This document shows, piece by piece, positions 35,071-42,961 of a stretch of 53,130 bases of DNA (its first letter is position 1; each line of letters opens with the position of its first letter). The stretch comes from Draconibacterium sp. (lineage in GTDB: Bacteria; Bacteroidota; Bacteroidia; Bacteroidales; Prolixibacteraceae). The stretch spans positions 145,544 through 198,673 of the forward strand of contig WOYV01000111.1 in the NCBI GenBank assembly GCA_011620585.1. The letters run 5' to 3'. The notes under the pieces were generated by a model. That model saw only the letters and a list, made by a program, of their open reading frames with translations, did no database searches and was not told where the DNA came from. Made by a program: the position numbers and the translations under genes.

Positions 35071-35640
35071 TTAAAACCAAAGATGTTCGACCAGTACTTT
35101 AGCCCCGATTAGTATTAGAATTATACCTCCTAAAATAAGTGACTGGTGGCTGCGGCGTGCCGGAATATATTTGCCAAAAAGCAAGCCGAGCATCGATGCT
35201 ACAAAAGTTACCCCACCAATCACAGCCATTGGAAAATAAATTGGCAGATCGAGAAATCCAAAAGTAATTCCGATAACAAAAGCATCGATACTGGTAGCCA
35301 CTGAAAGGCTAATGAGAACGCCTGGCTTGAAAGGATCGAGGTTTTTAAGGGTACTCTCATCGTTCCGGCCTTCCATAATCATCCGGGCCCCGATAAAAAG
35401 TAAGAGCCCAAAAGCAAGCCAGTGATCAAGGGAAGAGATCACCTCTTCGATAGCGCTCCCAATGTACCATCCCAGAAAAGGAAATACCGCCTGGAAAAAG
35501 GCGAGTGAAAAGGCCACTTTGCAGGCTTTCAAAAAACGGATTTCGGGCTTTAGAAGCCCTACCGAAACCGACACGGCAAATGAATCGAAACTCAGCCCGA
35601 TGCCAATCAGTAAAAAGGTTATGAAATACGTAATGGTCAT
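35071..35640 (-). CDS. mntP: Manganese efflux pump MntP-like (DUF204) protein
   Basis: This 189-residue membrane protein with six hydrophobic segments has two repeated motifs typical of MntP: GLSFDSFAVSVSVGL (about residues 14-28) and SVATSIDAFVIGITFG (about 112-127), each with an essential aspartate. It exports Mn2+ and possibly other divalent metals. I chose ATG 35640; a longer frame adds residues before the first helix. A -7 element TATTTTTG (35660-35653, minus strand) lies 12 nt upstream of the ATG. I saw no yybP-ykoY-type leader in this short 5' region. Confidence 0.9.
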   Translation of the reverse strand: MTITYFITFLLIGIGLSFDSFAVSVSVGLLKPEIRFLKACKVAFSLAFFQAVFPFLGWYIGSAIEEVISSLDHWLAFGLLLFIGARMIMEGRNDESTLKNLDPFKPGVLISLSVATSIDAFVIGITFGFLDLPIYFPMAVIGGVTFVASMLGLLFGKYIPARRSHQSLILGGIILILIGAKVLVEHLWF

Positions 35641-35652
35641 TTTTTCAGAAGC

Positions 35653-35660
35653 CAAAAATA
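35653..35660 (-). promoter_or_regulatory. Possible mntP -7 element
   Basis: TATTTTTG on the minus strand fits TAnnTTTG. The ATG follows 12 nt later, so any leader would be very short. Confidence 0.4.
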
Positions 35661-35804
35661 AACAAACATTTTGCAATACATTGTATAAACTGATTATCCG
35701 TTTCCTTATCACAATTATCGTTATTTCGTGTCAAGGTGTTGTGGATAAGTTATTTGTTAAAATTATCTTGAAAACTTACCCTGACTATATCTTCGATACA
35801 ATCG

Positions 35805-35828
35805 TCCCTCTCTTTGCAAAGAGAGGGA
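35805..35828. repeat. 24-bp perfect palindrome in the mntP-sigma gap
   Basis: The arms TCCCTCTCTTTG and CAAAGAGAGGGA are exact reverse complements with no loop. The right side continues as GTGAGGGAGAG. Such CCCTCTCTTT palindromes recur between genes in many Bacteroidota. The rest of the 326-nt gap (35641-35966) holds only AT-rich sequence and the mntP -7 element. Confidence 0.7.
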
Positions 35829-35966
35829 GTGAGGGAGAGTTTTTGAATTGATTTTTCTTTTGTGGTAACATTGGATATGCATATTGAATAATCTGTAATC
35901 CATTGCGAATTCAAAAAAAGTAATGTTTTTGTTATAAATTCAAAAGCAATTCGTCAGATGTAACAG

Positions 35967-36497
35967 ATGACCACAGAAGAATTCAAAAATAAGGTAATTC
36001 CGTTCTCGCGAAAACTCTATCCGATGTTGTTCAGGATTTTGGGCAACGAGGAAGAAACGCGCGATGCCTTGCAGGATCTGATGGTGAAACTGTGGAACAA
36101 ACGCAGTGATTTGGCGAAGTGCGACAATCCGGCGGCTTATATCATTACCACGGCCCGTAATCACAGCTTCGACCTTTTAAAGAAGAAGCGACCGATGAGA
36201 ATGAGTGGGAGCGACGATCAGAAACTTTTGTTGCTAAAAGTACACGATGGCAGCGAGGCGAGCGAGAAACTGGAACACGTAAAAAAGATTATCGAAGAGT
36301 TGCCCGAAAAATACCAAACCGTGATCAGGCTGCGCGACATCGATGGTTTTGAATTCGACGAAATTAGGGAAATGACCGGTTACGAGGTGCCTCACATCCG
36401 GGTTTTATTATCGAGGGCACGACAGAAAGTAAAAGAGGAAATTGAAAAAACGTACGAATATGGATTATCAGAAAAAGTTGCAGGAAAAATACTTTAA
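35967..36497 (+). CDS. ECF RNA polymerase sigma factor
   Basis: This 176-residue extracytoplasmic-function sigma factor has region 2 with LFRILGNEEETRDALQDLMVKLWNKR (about residues 20-46) and YIITTARNHSFDLLKKKRP, and region 4 with LPEKYQTVIRLRDIDGFEFDEIREMTG, a helix-turn-helix near residues 110-155. It should direct a regulon that responds to envelope or nutrient signals. Its stop lies 38 nt inside the next gene, which encodes a membrane-anchored protein likely to be its anti-sigma factor. Confidence 0.92.
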   Translation: MTTEEFKNKVIPFSRKLYPMLFRILGNEEETRDALQDLMVKLWNKRSDLAKCDNPAAYIITTARNHSFDLLKKKRPMRMSGSDDQKLLLLKVHDGSEASEKLEHVKKIIEELPEKYQTVIRLRDIDGFEFDEIREMTGYEVPHIRVLLSRARQKVKEEIEKTYEYGLSEKVAGKIL

Positions 36498-36897
36498 GGG
36501 CGAGACATCACTTGCGGAAGAAAAGGAGTTGCGGGAACTGATGGCCAAAAATACCTTGCCGGAGGCTGAGCAGGAAATGTTCCGTTTTTTCGAAAACGAA
36601 GCAACCGTGCCGGAAGACCTGGAACAAAGCTTGTTTGCCGGTCTTGAAAAACATCAACATTCTGCGGGGCGCACCCGTCGTTTACCTTGGTATTCGATTG
36701 CTTCAACAGCGGCAGTAATCGTAATTCTGTTAACAGTTTACCTCGATTTCCGTCATGAACGGAAAACAAAAATGGAAAACAACTTTTTTGTAATGGAACA
36801 TGCACTGTTCCAGGTTTCGCAGAGTTTACAACCCGAGGAACAAAAGGAAATGATGGTGCTATGGGTAGACGATGATGTGGAAATAATTATAAACTAG
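36460..36897 (+). CDS. Putative membrane-anchored anti-sigma factor
   Basis: This 145-residue protein has a cytoplasmic N-terminal domain of about 70 residues (MDYQKKLQEKYFKGETSLAE, with the KYFxGETSxxEE pattern common in Bacteroidota anti-sigma proteins), one membrane helix (about 75-92, YSIASTAAVIVILLTVYL) and a periplasmic tail of about 50 residues. It lacks the zinc-binding HxxxCxxC motif of ZAS anti-sigma factors. I chose ATG 36460 over TTG 36442. The 38-nt overlap with the sigma gene indicates coupled translation. The role is inferred from position and topology. Confidence 0.7.
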   Translation: MDYQKKLQEKYFKGETSLAEEKELRELMAKNTLPEAEQEMFRFFENEATVPEDLEQSLFAGLEKHQHSAGRTRRLPWYSIASTAAVIVILLTVYLDFRHERKTKMENNFFVMEHALFQVSQSLQPEEQKEMMVLWVDDDVEIIIN

Positions 36898-36966
36898 CGT
36901 AAAAGAAAGGGAGGCTACAGGCTCCATTCAGTATAAAAACGAAGTAAAATTTTAAAGGATAAAACG

Positions 36967-37938
36967 ATGAGAAATTTATTGATACTGGGGTTGTTGATCG
37001 GATTTTCGATGACAGCACAAACGCAGGATTCGAAGGTTTTTTTCGAACAGCTTACCGAGAAATATTCTGAAAAAGACGGGTTTAGCGCGAGCATGCTCAC
37101 CAGCGACATGTTCGATCTGTACCTGAAAAAGAAAAAACTCGAAGACAATCCTGATGTTTCGTCCGCCCTGAAAAATCTCGATAACATATTGGTTGTCTCA
37201 CAGAGTGGTTACGCAGGACCAGCGTTTGTAAGTCAGAAATTCGACCAGAATGAATACGACAAACAAAAGGAGGCCAACAAAAAAGAACGCGATGTGATGT
37301 ACAACGAAATTCTGGACCATTACAAAACAGGGGGGTTCACTTTGCTGAAAACAGAAAAGCGAATGGGCGAAGATGTAAAAGTGTACCTCAAAAAGAGTAA
37401 TGATAAAGTAAACTCGCTTGCACTCGTCACCAACTCATCAGCGGCCACCAATCTGGTTGAGTTGAATGGCGACATCGATCTGGCAAACGTAGCCTCACTC
37501 AGCTCGGCCTTAAACCTGAGGGGTTTGGAAAACCTGTATAAAATCGATAATAAAAGTCCGTACCAATATATTGGAAGCGATGTTGGAAGATATTTCAGCG
37601 AGGACAGGGCACGCGAATTTGAAGAAGCCGCGAAGGTGATGGCCGAACGCAGTGCGCAGTTCTCTGATCAACAGATGAAACAGTTCCGGGAACAGGCCGA
37701 AAAACAGGCTCAAAAACAAATGGAAATGGCAGAAAGAGCGCGTGAAATGGCCGAGCGTTATCGTGTTCAACCAATTTTCCTGAATTATCCGGGCGACAGC
37801 GCCGATTACTTTCTGAATGGTGAAAAGGCAACAATAGAAGAAATAAAGAACTTGGAAAACGGCGACATTCAGAGTATTGAGGTGAACAAAGCAAAAAAGG
37901 ATCGCGAAAGGACCGTAGTGAAAATTAAAACGAAATAG
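36967..37938 (+). CDS. DUF4252 domain-containing secreted protein
   Basis: This 323-residue protein has a Sec signal peptide (cleavage probably near TAQT-QDS). The DUF4252 domain (about residues 20-175) is commonly encoded beside ECF sigma and anti-sigma genes in Bacteroidota. A long charged region (about 205-265: KQFREQAEKQAQKQMEMAERAR pattern) is probably a coiled coil. A C-terminal segment (YFLNGEKATIEEIKNLENGDIQSIEV) resembles the plug-like TonB-box-adjacent folds seen in some surface proteins. It is third in the sigma operon, 69 nt after the anti-sigma gene, and followed by a strong terminator. Confidence 0.78.
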   Translation: MRNLLILGLLIGFSMTAQTQDSKVFFEQLTEKYSEKDGFSASMLTSDMFDLYLKKKKLEDNPDVSSALKNLDNILVVSQSGYAGPAFVSQKFDQNEYDKQKEANKKERDVMYNEILDHYKTGGFTLLKTEKRMGEDVKVYLKKSNDKVNSLALVTNSSAATNLVELNGDIDLANVASLSSALNLRGLENLYKIDNKSPYQYIGSDVGRYFSEDRAREFEEAAKVMAERSAQFSDQQMKQFREQAEKQAQKQMEMAERAREMAERYRVQPIFLNYPGDSADYFLNGEKATIEEIKNLENGDIQSIEVNKAKKDRERTVVKIKTK

Positions 37939-37949
37939 CAGAACGACTC

Positions 37950-37990
37950 AAAAAGGAAAGGGCAGCTTAACGGGCTGCCCTTTCCTTTTT
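37950..37990 (+). terminator. Strong intrinsic terminator after the sigma operon
   Basis: A perfect 17-bp stem (AAAAAGGAAAGGGCAGC at 37950-37966 with its complement at 37974-37990, loop TTAACGG) supplies both an A run and a T run, so it can act in both directions, including for the convergent DUF4270 gene. Confidence 0.9.
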
Positions 37991-38001
37991 GTATCATTTG
38001 T

Positions 38002-39363
38002 TTACTGTAAGTACTCTGAGTACGTTACAATAAATTTAATTCCGCTGTTTCGTTTTGTGCCTTCAAGTATTACCCGTTTGGCATCGTCGGCACGTTGCCC
38101 TGTTGTAAGATAAAACCCATGGTTCCCCACATAATCTGCATTTTCCTGATCGGTAACATTAATTACCCGCTGAATGTGCTGGGTGATATTGAAATGATAA
38201 GTGTAATCGTCGGTGTTCAGATAGCCATTGTAGAAGTAAGGGCTGAAATAGTAATCGATCGGCAATCGTTCTTCGCCATCGTTATCTACAAAAGTGAGCG
38301 TAAGTTGTGACGGTGGTGGATAATTTTCAATGTTGCTGGCTACGGTATCGATTTGGAAAACCAGTTCAGCTTTATTGATCGAAACATTTACTGAATCCCT
38401 CCATCCCGATAATCCTCCAATCCAAACCCTTGATTTCAATCCTCCGGTGGGTTGAATATAAATCTGGTTATCCTGCTTCACCTGCTGGTCCAAATCGTTC
38501 ACAAATGGAGTACCTGTGTAATCGTGTGTAATATTGGTAACCCTGGCACTGTTCTCTGTTATAATGAAAGCCCGTGATAAAGTATCCGGTTCGTCTTGTG
38601 CCAGATTTTCATCGTTGTTGTAATAAATTACCAACGCCGAACCTTGAAAAGTACTGGTAGCCGAAGCATTTAGGGTTATCAGCGATCCGACACCAGAGTT
38701 GCCCTGTTCGCTCTCGATGTACAATCCTTTAAAAAATTGCAGAAAAGCGTCGTTTGAAACTTTGTCTAATGAATCGGCCGAAACCAGTTTTTCCCCCAAT
38801 GAAGGATCAATAGGGATTTGTAAAAGCTGCAGCAGTGTATCTCCATATGTTGAATCGAGTTTAACTTTAGGGGTAAATGAAAGTTCGCCCAATAACTGGT
38901 TCGAAGCCATTGTTTTCAGATCGATATCCTGTTTGTATTCTTCATCGGGATCGAGCGACGATTCCAATTCATACACTTTCAAATGCTGTTCTGTAATTGT
39001 GTCGCCATAAACGCCCGTGTAGTAGAGAAACATAAAAACCGAATCAGCCACGGGGTTAGTGCCAAAGTCGGGAAAGGAAGTGATTCTGAGTTGTGCTGCA
39101 AAACTGGCATTTGTAGCGCCAAAAACCGGATCGTTAAAACTTCCCAAAAGGTTATAACCCGATTTACTGGTAACAATTCCTGTTTCGCTGTTGGCATAAG
39201 CCGTGATGCTGTCTTTTACCACCACATTTTTAACGTTGATGAGGTCGGTTCCCGGTAATATTTCGAGACCAAGATCGCTGTATTCGTTACACGACGAAAA
39301 GCCCAGCATAAAAAGCAAGGCCCCGGCTGCGATTATTCCAAACTGACGAATATATTTCTTCAC
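38002..39363 (-). CDS. DUF4270 lipoprotein
   Basis: This 453-residue secreted lipoprotein has a signal peptide ending in a lipobox (LGFSSC, Cys near residue 25) and the DUF4270 architecture: GLEILPGTDLINVKNVVVKDSITAYA near the N-terminus, beta-rich middle, and a C-terminal HGFYLTTGQRADDAKRVIL. DUF4270 proteins are surface lipoproteins of Bacteroidota, sometimes near glycogen- and pantothenate-related genes as here. The function is unknown. It lies between the convergent sigma operon and the glycogen-synthase-like gene upstream on the same strand (159 nt away). Confidence 0.82.
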   Translation of the reverse strand: MKKYIRQFGIIAAGALLFMLGFSSCNEYSDLGLEILPGTDLINVKNVVVKDSITAYANSETGIVTSKSGYNLLGSFNDPVFGATNASFAAQLRITSFPDFGTNPVADSVFMFLYYTGVYGDTITEQHLKVYELESSLDPDEEYKQDIDLKTMASNQLLGELSFTPKVKLDSTYGDTLLQLLQIPIDPSLGEKLVSADSLDKVSNDAFLQFFKGLYIESEQGNSGVGSLITLNASATSTFQGSALVIYYNNDENLAQDEPDTLSRAFIITENSARVTNITHDYTGTPFVNDLDQQVKQDNQIYIQPTGGLKSRVWIGGLSGWRDSVNVSINKAELVFQIDTVASNIENYPPPSQLTLTFVDNDGEERLPIDYYFSPYFYNGYLNTDDYTYHFNITQHIQRVINVTDQENADYVGNHGFYLTTGQRADDAKRVILEGTKRNSGIKFIVTYSEYLQ

Positions 39364-39522
39364 TGATTTTCTGATTTAAATTCTTGTTGTTATGGCTACC
39401 CACCGTTTTTACAGGTAAGCTAAAAATTACACAAACGTATTAAAAAACAACGAGAGCAGGGGAGCTATCCTTGTAAAATTGAACTTTTTAAAAATTATTT
39501 TGATCTTTTAACACTCGCCACT

Positions 39523-40326
39523 TTAGTCAACTTTATCGTAGAATTCGTTGTATGCATCGATGTAGGTTTCTTTTGGCTGATAATCGAGGAACAATTTCCC
39601 GGTGTTTTTTATGTACTCTTTCACCTTTGGGTTGATCTTTTCAGTTCCCTGTATCACTCCATCGGAATAATCGATGGCGAGTTTACTTACGTTTTCGTAA
39701 GTAGGATCTTTAATCACCGCAACGTCGTCGGTTGTTACACCTTCCAACAACAATTTCTGATTAAAATCTTTACTTAATGTTTTTTTAAAGTCATCATTAT
39801 ATGCCGAGTAAACAACTTTTGAGTTGCGGAAAAGCGGGTCGTTGTAGTAATATTTTTTTATGTACAGCGGTACAAGTGATGTCAGCCATCCGTGACAGTG
39901 GATCAGATCGGGTGCCCAGCGCAGTTTGATCACGGTTTCGAGCACTCCGCGTGCAAAAAAGATAGCGCGTTCGTCGTTATCCTCGAATTCGTTTCCCTTG
40001 TCGTCGGCAAGTACCGCCTTTCGATGAAAATAATCCTCGTTATCAATAAAATACACCTGCATTCGGGCTGCCTGGATCGAGGCAACTTTAATGATCAGCG
40101 GGTGATCGGTATCGTTGATCACAAGGTTCATCCCCGACAGTCGGATAACTTCGTGTAACTGGTTGCGCCGTTCGTTTACATTTCCGTAACGTGGCATAAA
40201 TGTTCTAATCTCCCGGCCGCGTTCCTGTATGCCTTGCGGCAGGTAGCGGGCAATTTCCGACATCTCACTTTCCGGTAAATAAGGTGTAATTTCTTGAGAA
40301 ATGTATAGGATTCTTTTCTTTTCCAT
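39523..40326 (-). CDS. Glycogen/starch synthase N-terminal-domain protein (half-length)
   Basis: This 267-residue protein matches only the N-terminal Rossmann domain of GT5 glycogen synthases: ILYISQEITPYLPESEMSEIARYLPQ (residues 5-30), the APDLIHCHGWLTSLVPL segment (about 141-157), and a C-terminal YSDGVIQGTEKI. The C-terminal nucleotide-sugar domain is missing and the P-loop-like KVGGL motif has become PESEMSE, so synthase activity is unlikely. The short form seems stable: it has a full promoter and no stop-codon lesion. It is divergent from panC, an arrangement seen in relatives. ATG 40326 follows the promoter by 31 nt. Confidence 0.82.
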   Translation of the reverse strand: MEKKRILYISQEITPYLPESEMSEIARYLPQGIQERGREIRTFMPRYGNVNERRNQLHEVIRLSGMNLVINDTDHPLIIKVASIQAARMQVYFIDNEDYFHRKAVLADDKGNEFEDNDERAIFFARGVLETVIKLRWAPDLIHCHGWLTSLVPLYIKKYYYNDPLFRNSKVVYSAYNDDFKKTLSKDFNQKLLLEGVTTDDVAVIKDPTYENVSKLAIDYSDGVIQGTEKINPKVKEYIKNTGKLFLDYQPKETYIDAYNEFYDKVD

Positions 40327-40356
40327 TAACCAATAAGTGCAGTTAAAAACAGGGGG

Positions 40357-40387
40357 CAAAAGTAATAAAAATAAACGGAATATTCAA
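40357..40387 (-). promoter_or_regulatory. Promoter of the glycogen-synthase-like gene
   Basis: On the minus strand, TTG (40387-40385), 20 nt, then TACTTTTG (40364-40357) form a full consensus promoter 30 nt before the ATG at 40326. Confidence 0.7.
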
Positions 40388-40477
40388 TTTAAGTGGGTTA
40401 GCTTCAGTTACTACAACCATTTAATGTTCCGTTTTCACAATAATATTTGTTTACTTTGCAGACGCAAAAAGAGGGGA

Positions 40478-41317
40478 ATGAAACTCGTTGGAACAGTAAA
40501 AGACCTGCAAAAGGAATTGATGCAAGCCAGTGACACAGCAGGTGTTGGCTTTGTACCTACCATGGGCGCTTTGCACGAAGGGCACCTTGCGTTGGTGCGA
40601 CGGGCAGTGGCTGAAAACCAGCTTGTGGTCGTCAGTATTTTTGTTAATCCTACGCAGTTTAACGATCCTAAAGATCTGGAACGTTATCCGCGCACACTCG
40701 AAAACGATCTTAAATTACTCGAATCTACCGCTTGCCACATTGTTTTTGCGCCTTCGGTTCAGGAAGTTTATCCCAAACCCGACACGCGAAAATTTAATTT
40801 TGGGATGCTCGAAACCGTGATGGAAGGCAAATTCAGGCTAGGGCATTTTAATGGGGTGGCACAGGTGGTCAGTCGCCTGTTCGACATGGTACAACCACAA
40901 ATAGCCTATTTTGGCTTGAAGGATTTTCAACAACTGGTTATCATTAAAAATATGGTAAAGCAGCTCGGTCTGCCCATCGAAATTGTAGCTTGCGACATTG
41001 TTCGTGAAAAAAGCGGGTTGGCCATGAGTTCGCGGAATGAATTACTAAGCGCCGAACAACGCGAAAATGCGGCCTTGATTTCGCAAACTCTTTTTGCAGC
41101 GAAACAACTTAGCACGCAAAAAAACGTACAAGAACTCGCGAATTGGGTGGTGGATACAATCAACAAAAACCCATTCCTGGATGTTGAATATTTTGAAATT
41201 GTAGATGATGAACAACTGCAGGCGGTAAACAACTGGAACGAGGAAAATACCAAGGTTGGCTGCATCGCAGTATTTTGTGGAAAGATCAGACTGATCGACA
41301 ACATTGTTTTTAATTAG
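40478..41317 (+). CDS. panC: Pantoate-beta-alanine ligase (pantothenate synthetase)
   Basis: PanC condenses pantoate and beta-alanine with ATP to form pantothenate. The 279-residue protein has the nucleotidyl-transferase HIGH-type motif [13 protein letters not shown] (about residues 26-38), [17 protein letters not shown] (about 58-74), [17 protein letters not shown] and the KMSKS-like [12 protein letters not shown] (about 177-188). ATG 40478 matches the family start; an upstream in-frame extension reads through the promoter region. panD begins 13 nt after its stop, so the two form a pantothenate operon. Confidence 0.95.
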   Translation: MKLVGTVKDLQKELMQASDTAGVGFVPTMGALHEGHLALVRRAVAENQLVVVSIFVNPTQFNDPKDLERYPRTLENDLKLLESTACHIVFAPSVQEVYPKPDTRKFNFGMLETVMEGKFRLGHFNGVAQVVSRLFDMVQPQIAYFGLKDFQQLVIIKNMVKQLGLPIEIVACDIVREKSGLAMSSRNELLSAEQRENAALISQTLFAAKQLSTQKNVQELANWVVDTINKNPFLDVEYFEIVDDEQLQAVNNWNEENTKVGCIAVFCGKIRLIDNIVFN

Positions 41318-41330
41318 AGAAAGCAAAGTC

Positions 41331-41681
41331 ATGTTTATTGAAGTTTGTAAATCGAAAATTCATAAGGTAACCGTTACCGAAGCCAACCTGCAATATGTAG
41401 GGAGCATTACCATTGACGAGGATTTGATGGATGCCGCCAACCTGATCGAATACGAAAAGGTGCAGGTGGTAAATATTAATAACGGCGAACGCCTCGAAAC
41501 CTATATAATTAAAGGCGAGCGTGGCTCGGGCACCATTTGCCTGAACGGGCCTGCCGCACGAAAAGTGGCCGTTGGCGATGTGGTGATTATTATATCCTAT
41601 GCGCAAATGGATTTCGAAGAAGCCAAAACCTTTAAACCCAGTTTGGTTTTCCCCGATACGGAGACAAATAGCATTGTTTAA
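41331..41681 (+). CDS. panD: Aspartate 1-decarboxylase
   Basis: PanD makes beta-alanine for pantothenate synthesis and is cleaved to generate a pyruvoyl cofactor. The 116-residue proenzyme has the self-cleavage site YVGSITID with Gly24-Ser25 at the expected position. Other conserved segments are [10 protein letters not shown] at the start and [22 protein letters not shown] (about 71-92). It lies 13 nt after panC and ends in a strong terminator. Confidence 0.96.
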   Translation: MFIEVCKSKIHKVTVTEANLQYVGSITIDEDLMDAANLIEYEKVQVVNINNGERLETYIIKGERGSGTICLNGPAARKVAVGDVVIIISYAQMDFEEAKTFKPSLVFPDTETNSIV

Positions 41682-41704
41682 AAGTTTTCTCAAAATAGAT
41701 TCCG

Positions 41705-41738
41705 ACCTCGGGGCTAAATAGCCCCGAGGTTTTTTATT
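41705..41738 (+). terminator. Intrinsic terminator of panC-panD
   Basis: A perfect 11-bp stem (ACCTCGGGGCT / AGCCCCGAGGT, 41705-41715 with 41720-41730, loop AAAT) is followed by a T-rich tract. Confidence 0.9.
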
Positions 41739-41826
41739 TGGAACCACCAACTATAATTTATAACAGGCAAGAAAGGAAGAAAACTGCTTTTGTAAAGTTC
41801 GGTGGTGTAGTTACCTGCTATGTTTT

Positions 41827-42948
41827 TTAATAAATAAATAAGAGTATCATTTGCCGGTTAAACCCGGCAAAAATTCCTGTTGCGTTATTTAAATTTGACT
41901 GCACCATAACTGGCTCGGAATACGGATTTATGCGCTGGCTTACCTGTAAAATATAGGAACGATAATAGTCGATATAATCTTTACTTCCCTGCACGGCTTC
42001 TAACCAAAATTCCCAACCCATCGGGCTGTTTTTATCCATATTATATTTTAGGTTCATTTCTGAATAAAGCAAATCTGCCTGATTAATATTCTGTCCCTCG
42101 CCAATTACGGTAATCACATCGTAAGAAACATTATTCAGCCAAAAGTCATTTCCAAAACATACCGATCTCCCAAAAGCTTCGTACTCACGTGCTGAGACGG
42201 TCTTTTGTTTTAATTCTTGATGTAATAGATGCGATAGTCTATTTTTTAAATCAAAATCCACAACAAAGTCGTAGAGAATATGATCAAAGGCCCACTGATT
42301 TACGAGCCATTGGTCAACCAGCGTTACTGATTCGGTGTATGCGTTTTCCGGTAAACCTGCCTTTTTAAGTTTATCCAAAGACTCCATTGTAAGCATGTAC
42401 CGTTTATATCCTTCGCTCGGATCAAAATAGTAGGAACGGAACAGGAACCGTGCATCTTGTACAGTTTCTCCAAAGTTTACCTGCAGAGGAAAAACATCGT
42501 AATCCATAAGATTATTGGGATAAAGGTATTTTACCCATTTTATTTCAAAATCGGGAACAGTGGCTTTAACAAAATTGGGAACCGTACTTTCTGCTGAAAT
42601 TTCTTTATGCCCCTGAATATTAACTTTTAGGGTATAGGTTTTGCCCATCTCGGGGTAGTCATCGCTTTTATATACCCCTTTTTGCCCCGTATAATCAAGT
42701 ACAATAATTTCACCTGTTTCAGAGGTGATCTCCACGTTTGCATCTTCAATATAAATGTCGTCGCTTTCTTGAATATTTTTGGTTTCTGAAAGTGTAAGCT
42801 CCCATTTGTCCTGAGGATTAAATAAACAAGTAACAACAACTTCTTTGGTGGTTTCAGGCACATCAATTTCCATGTCTTTAACACAAGCCGGAAATGTAAA
42901 AAACACCGAGAATGATACGAGTAAATATTTAAAAATAAACTTCTTCAT
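41827..42948 (-). CDS. DUF4249 lipoprotein (cassette 1)
   Basis: This 373-residue surface or periplasmic lipoprotein has a signal peptide ending in a lipobox (TFPAC) and the DUF4249 core: EIDVPETTKEVVVTCLFNPQDKWELTLS near the N-terminus, an Ig-like domain (IEDANVEITSETGEI), and a C-terminal PMGWEFWLEAVQGSKDYIDYYRSY. DUF4249 proteins are commonly encoded beside TonB-dependent receptors and are thought to work with them. It begins 13 nt after the receptor gene, so the two are one operon. The substrate is unknown. A short non-coding stretch lies between its end and the panD terminator. Confidence 0.87.
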   Translation of the reverse strand: MKKFIFKYLLVSFSVFFTFPACVKDMEIDVPETTKEVVVTCLFNPQDKWELTLSETKNIQESDDIYIEDANVEITSETGEIIVLDYTGQKGVYKSDDYPEMGKTYTLKVNIQGHKEISAESTVPNFVKATVPDFEIKWVKYLYPNNLMDYDVFPLQVNFGETVQDARFLFRSYYFDPSEGYKRYMLTMESLDKLKKAGLPENAYTESVTLVDQWLVNQWAFDHILYDFVVDFDLKNRLSHLLHQELKQKTVSAREYEAFGRSVCFGNDFWLNNVSYDVITVIGEGQNINQADLLYSEMNLKYNMDKNSPMGWEFWLEAVQGSKDYIDYYRSYILQVSQRINPYSEPVMVQSNLNNATGIFAGFNRQMILLFIY

Positions 42949-42961
42949 AATTCGTCCAGCC

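Noticed and set aside
35641-35720. Mn2+-sensing yybP-ykoY riboswitch before mntP
   Set aside because: The -7 element is only 12 nt from the ATG, leaving no room for the riboswitch, and its conserved loops were not seen.
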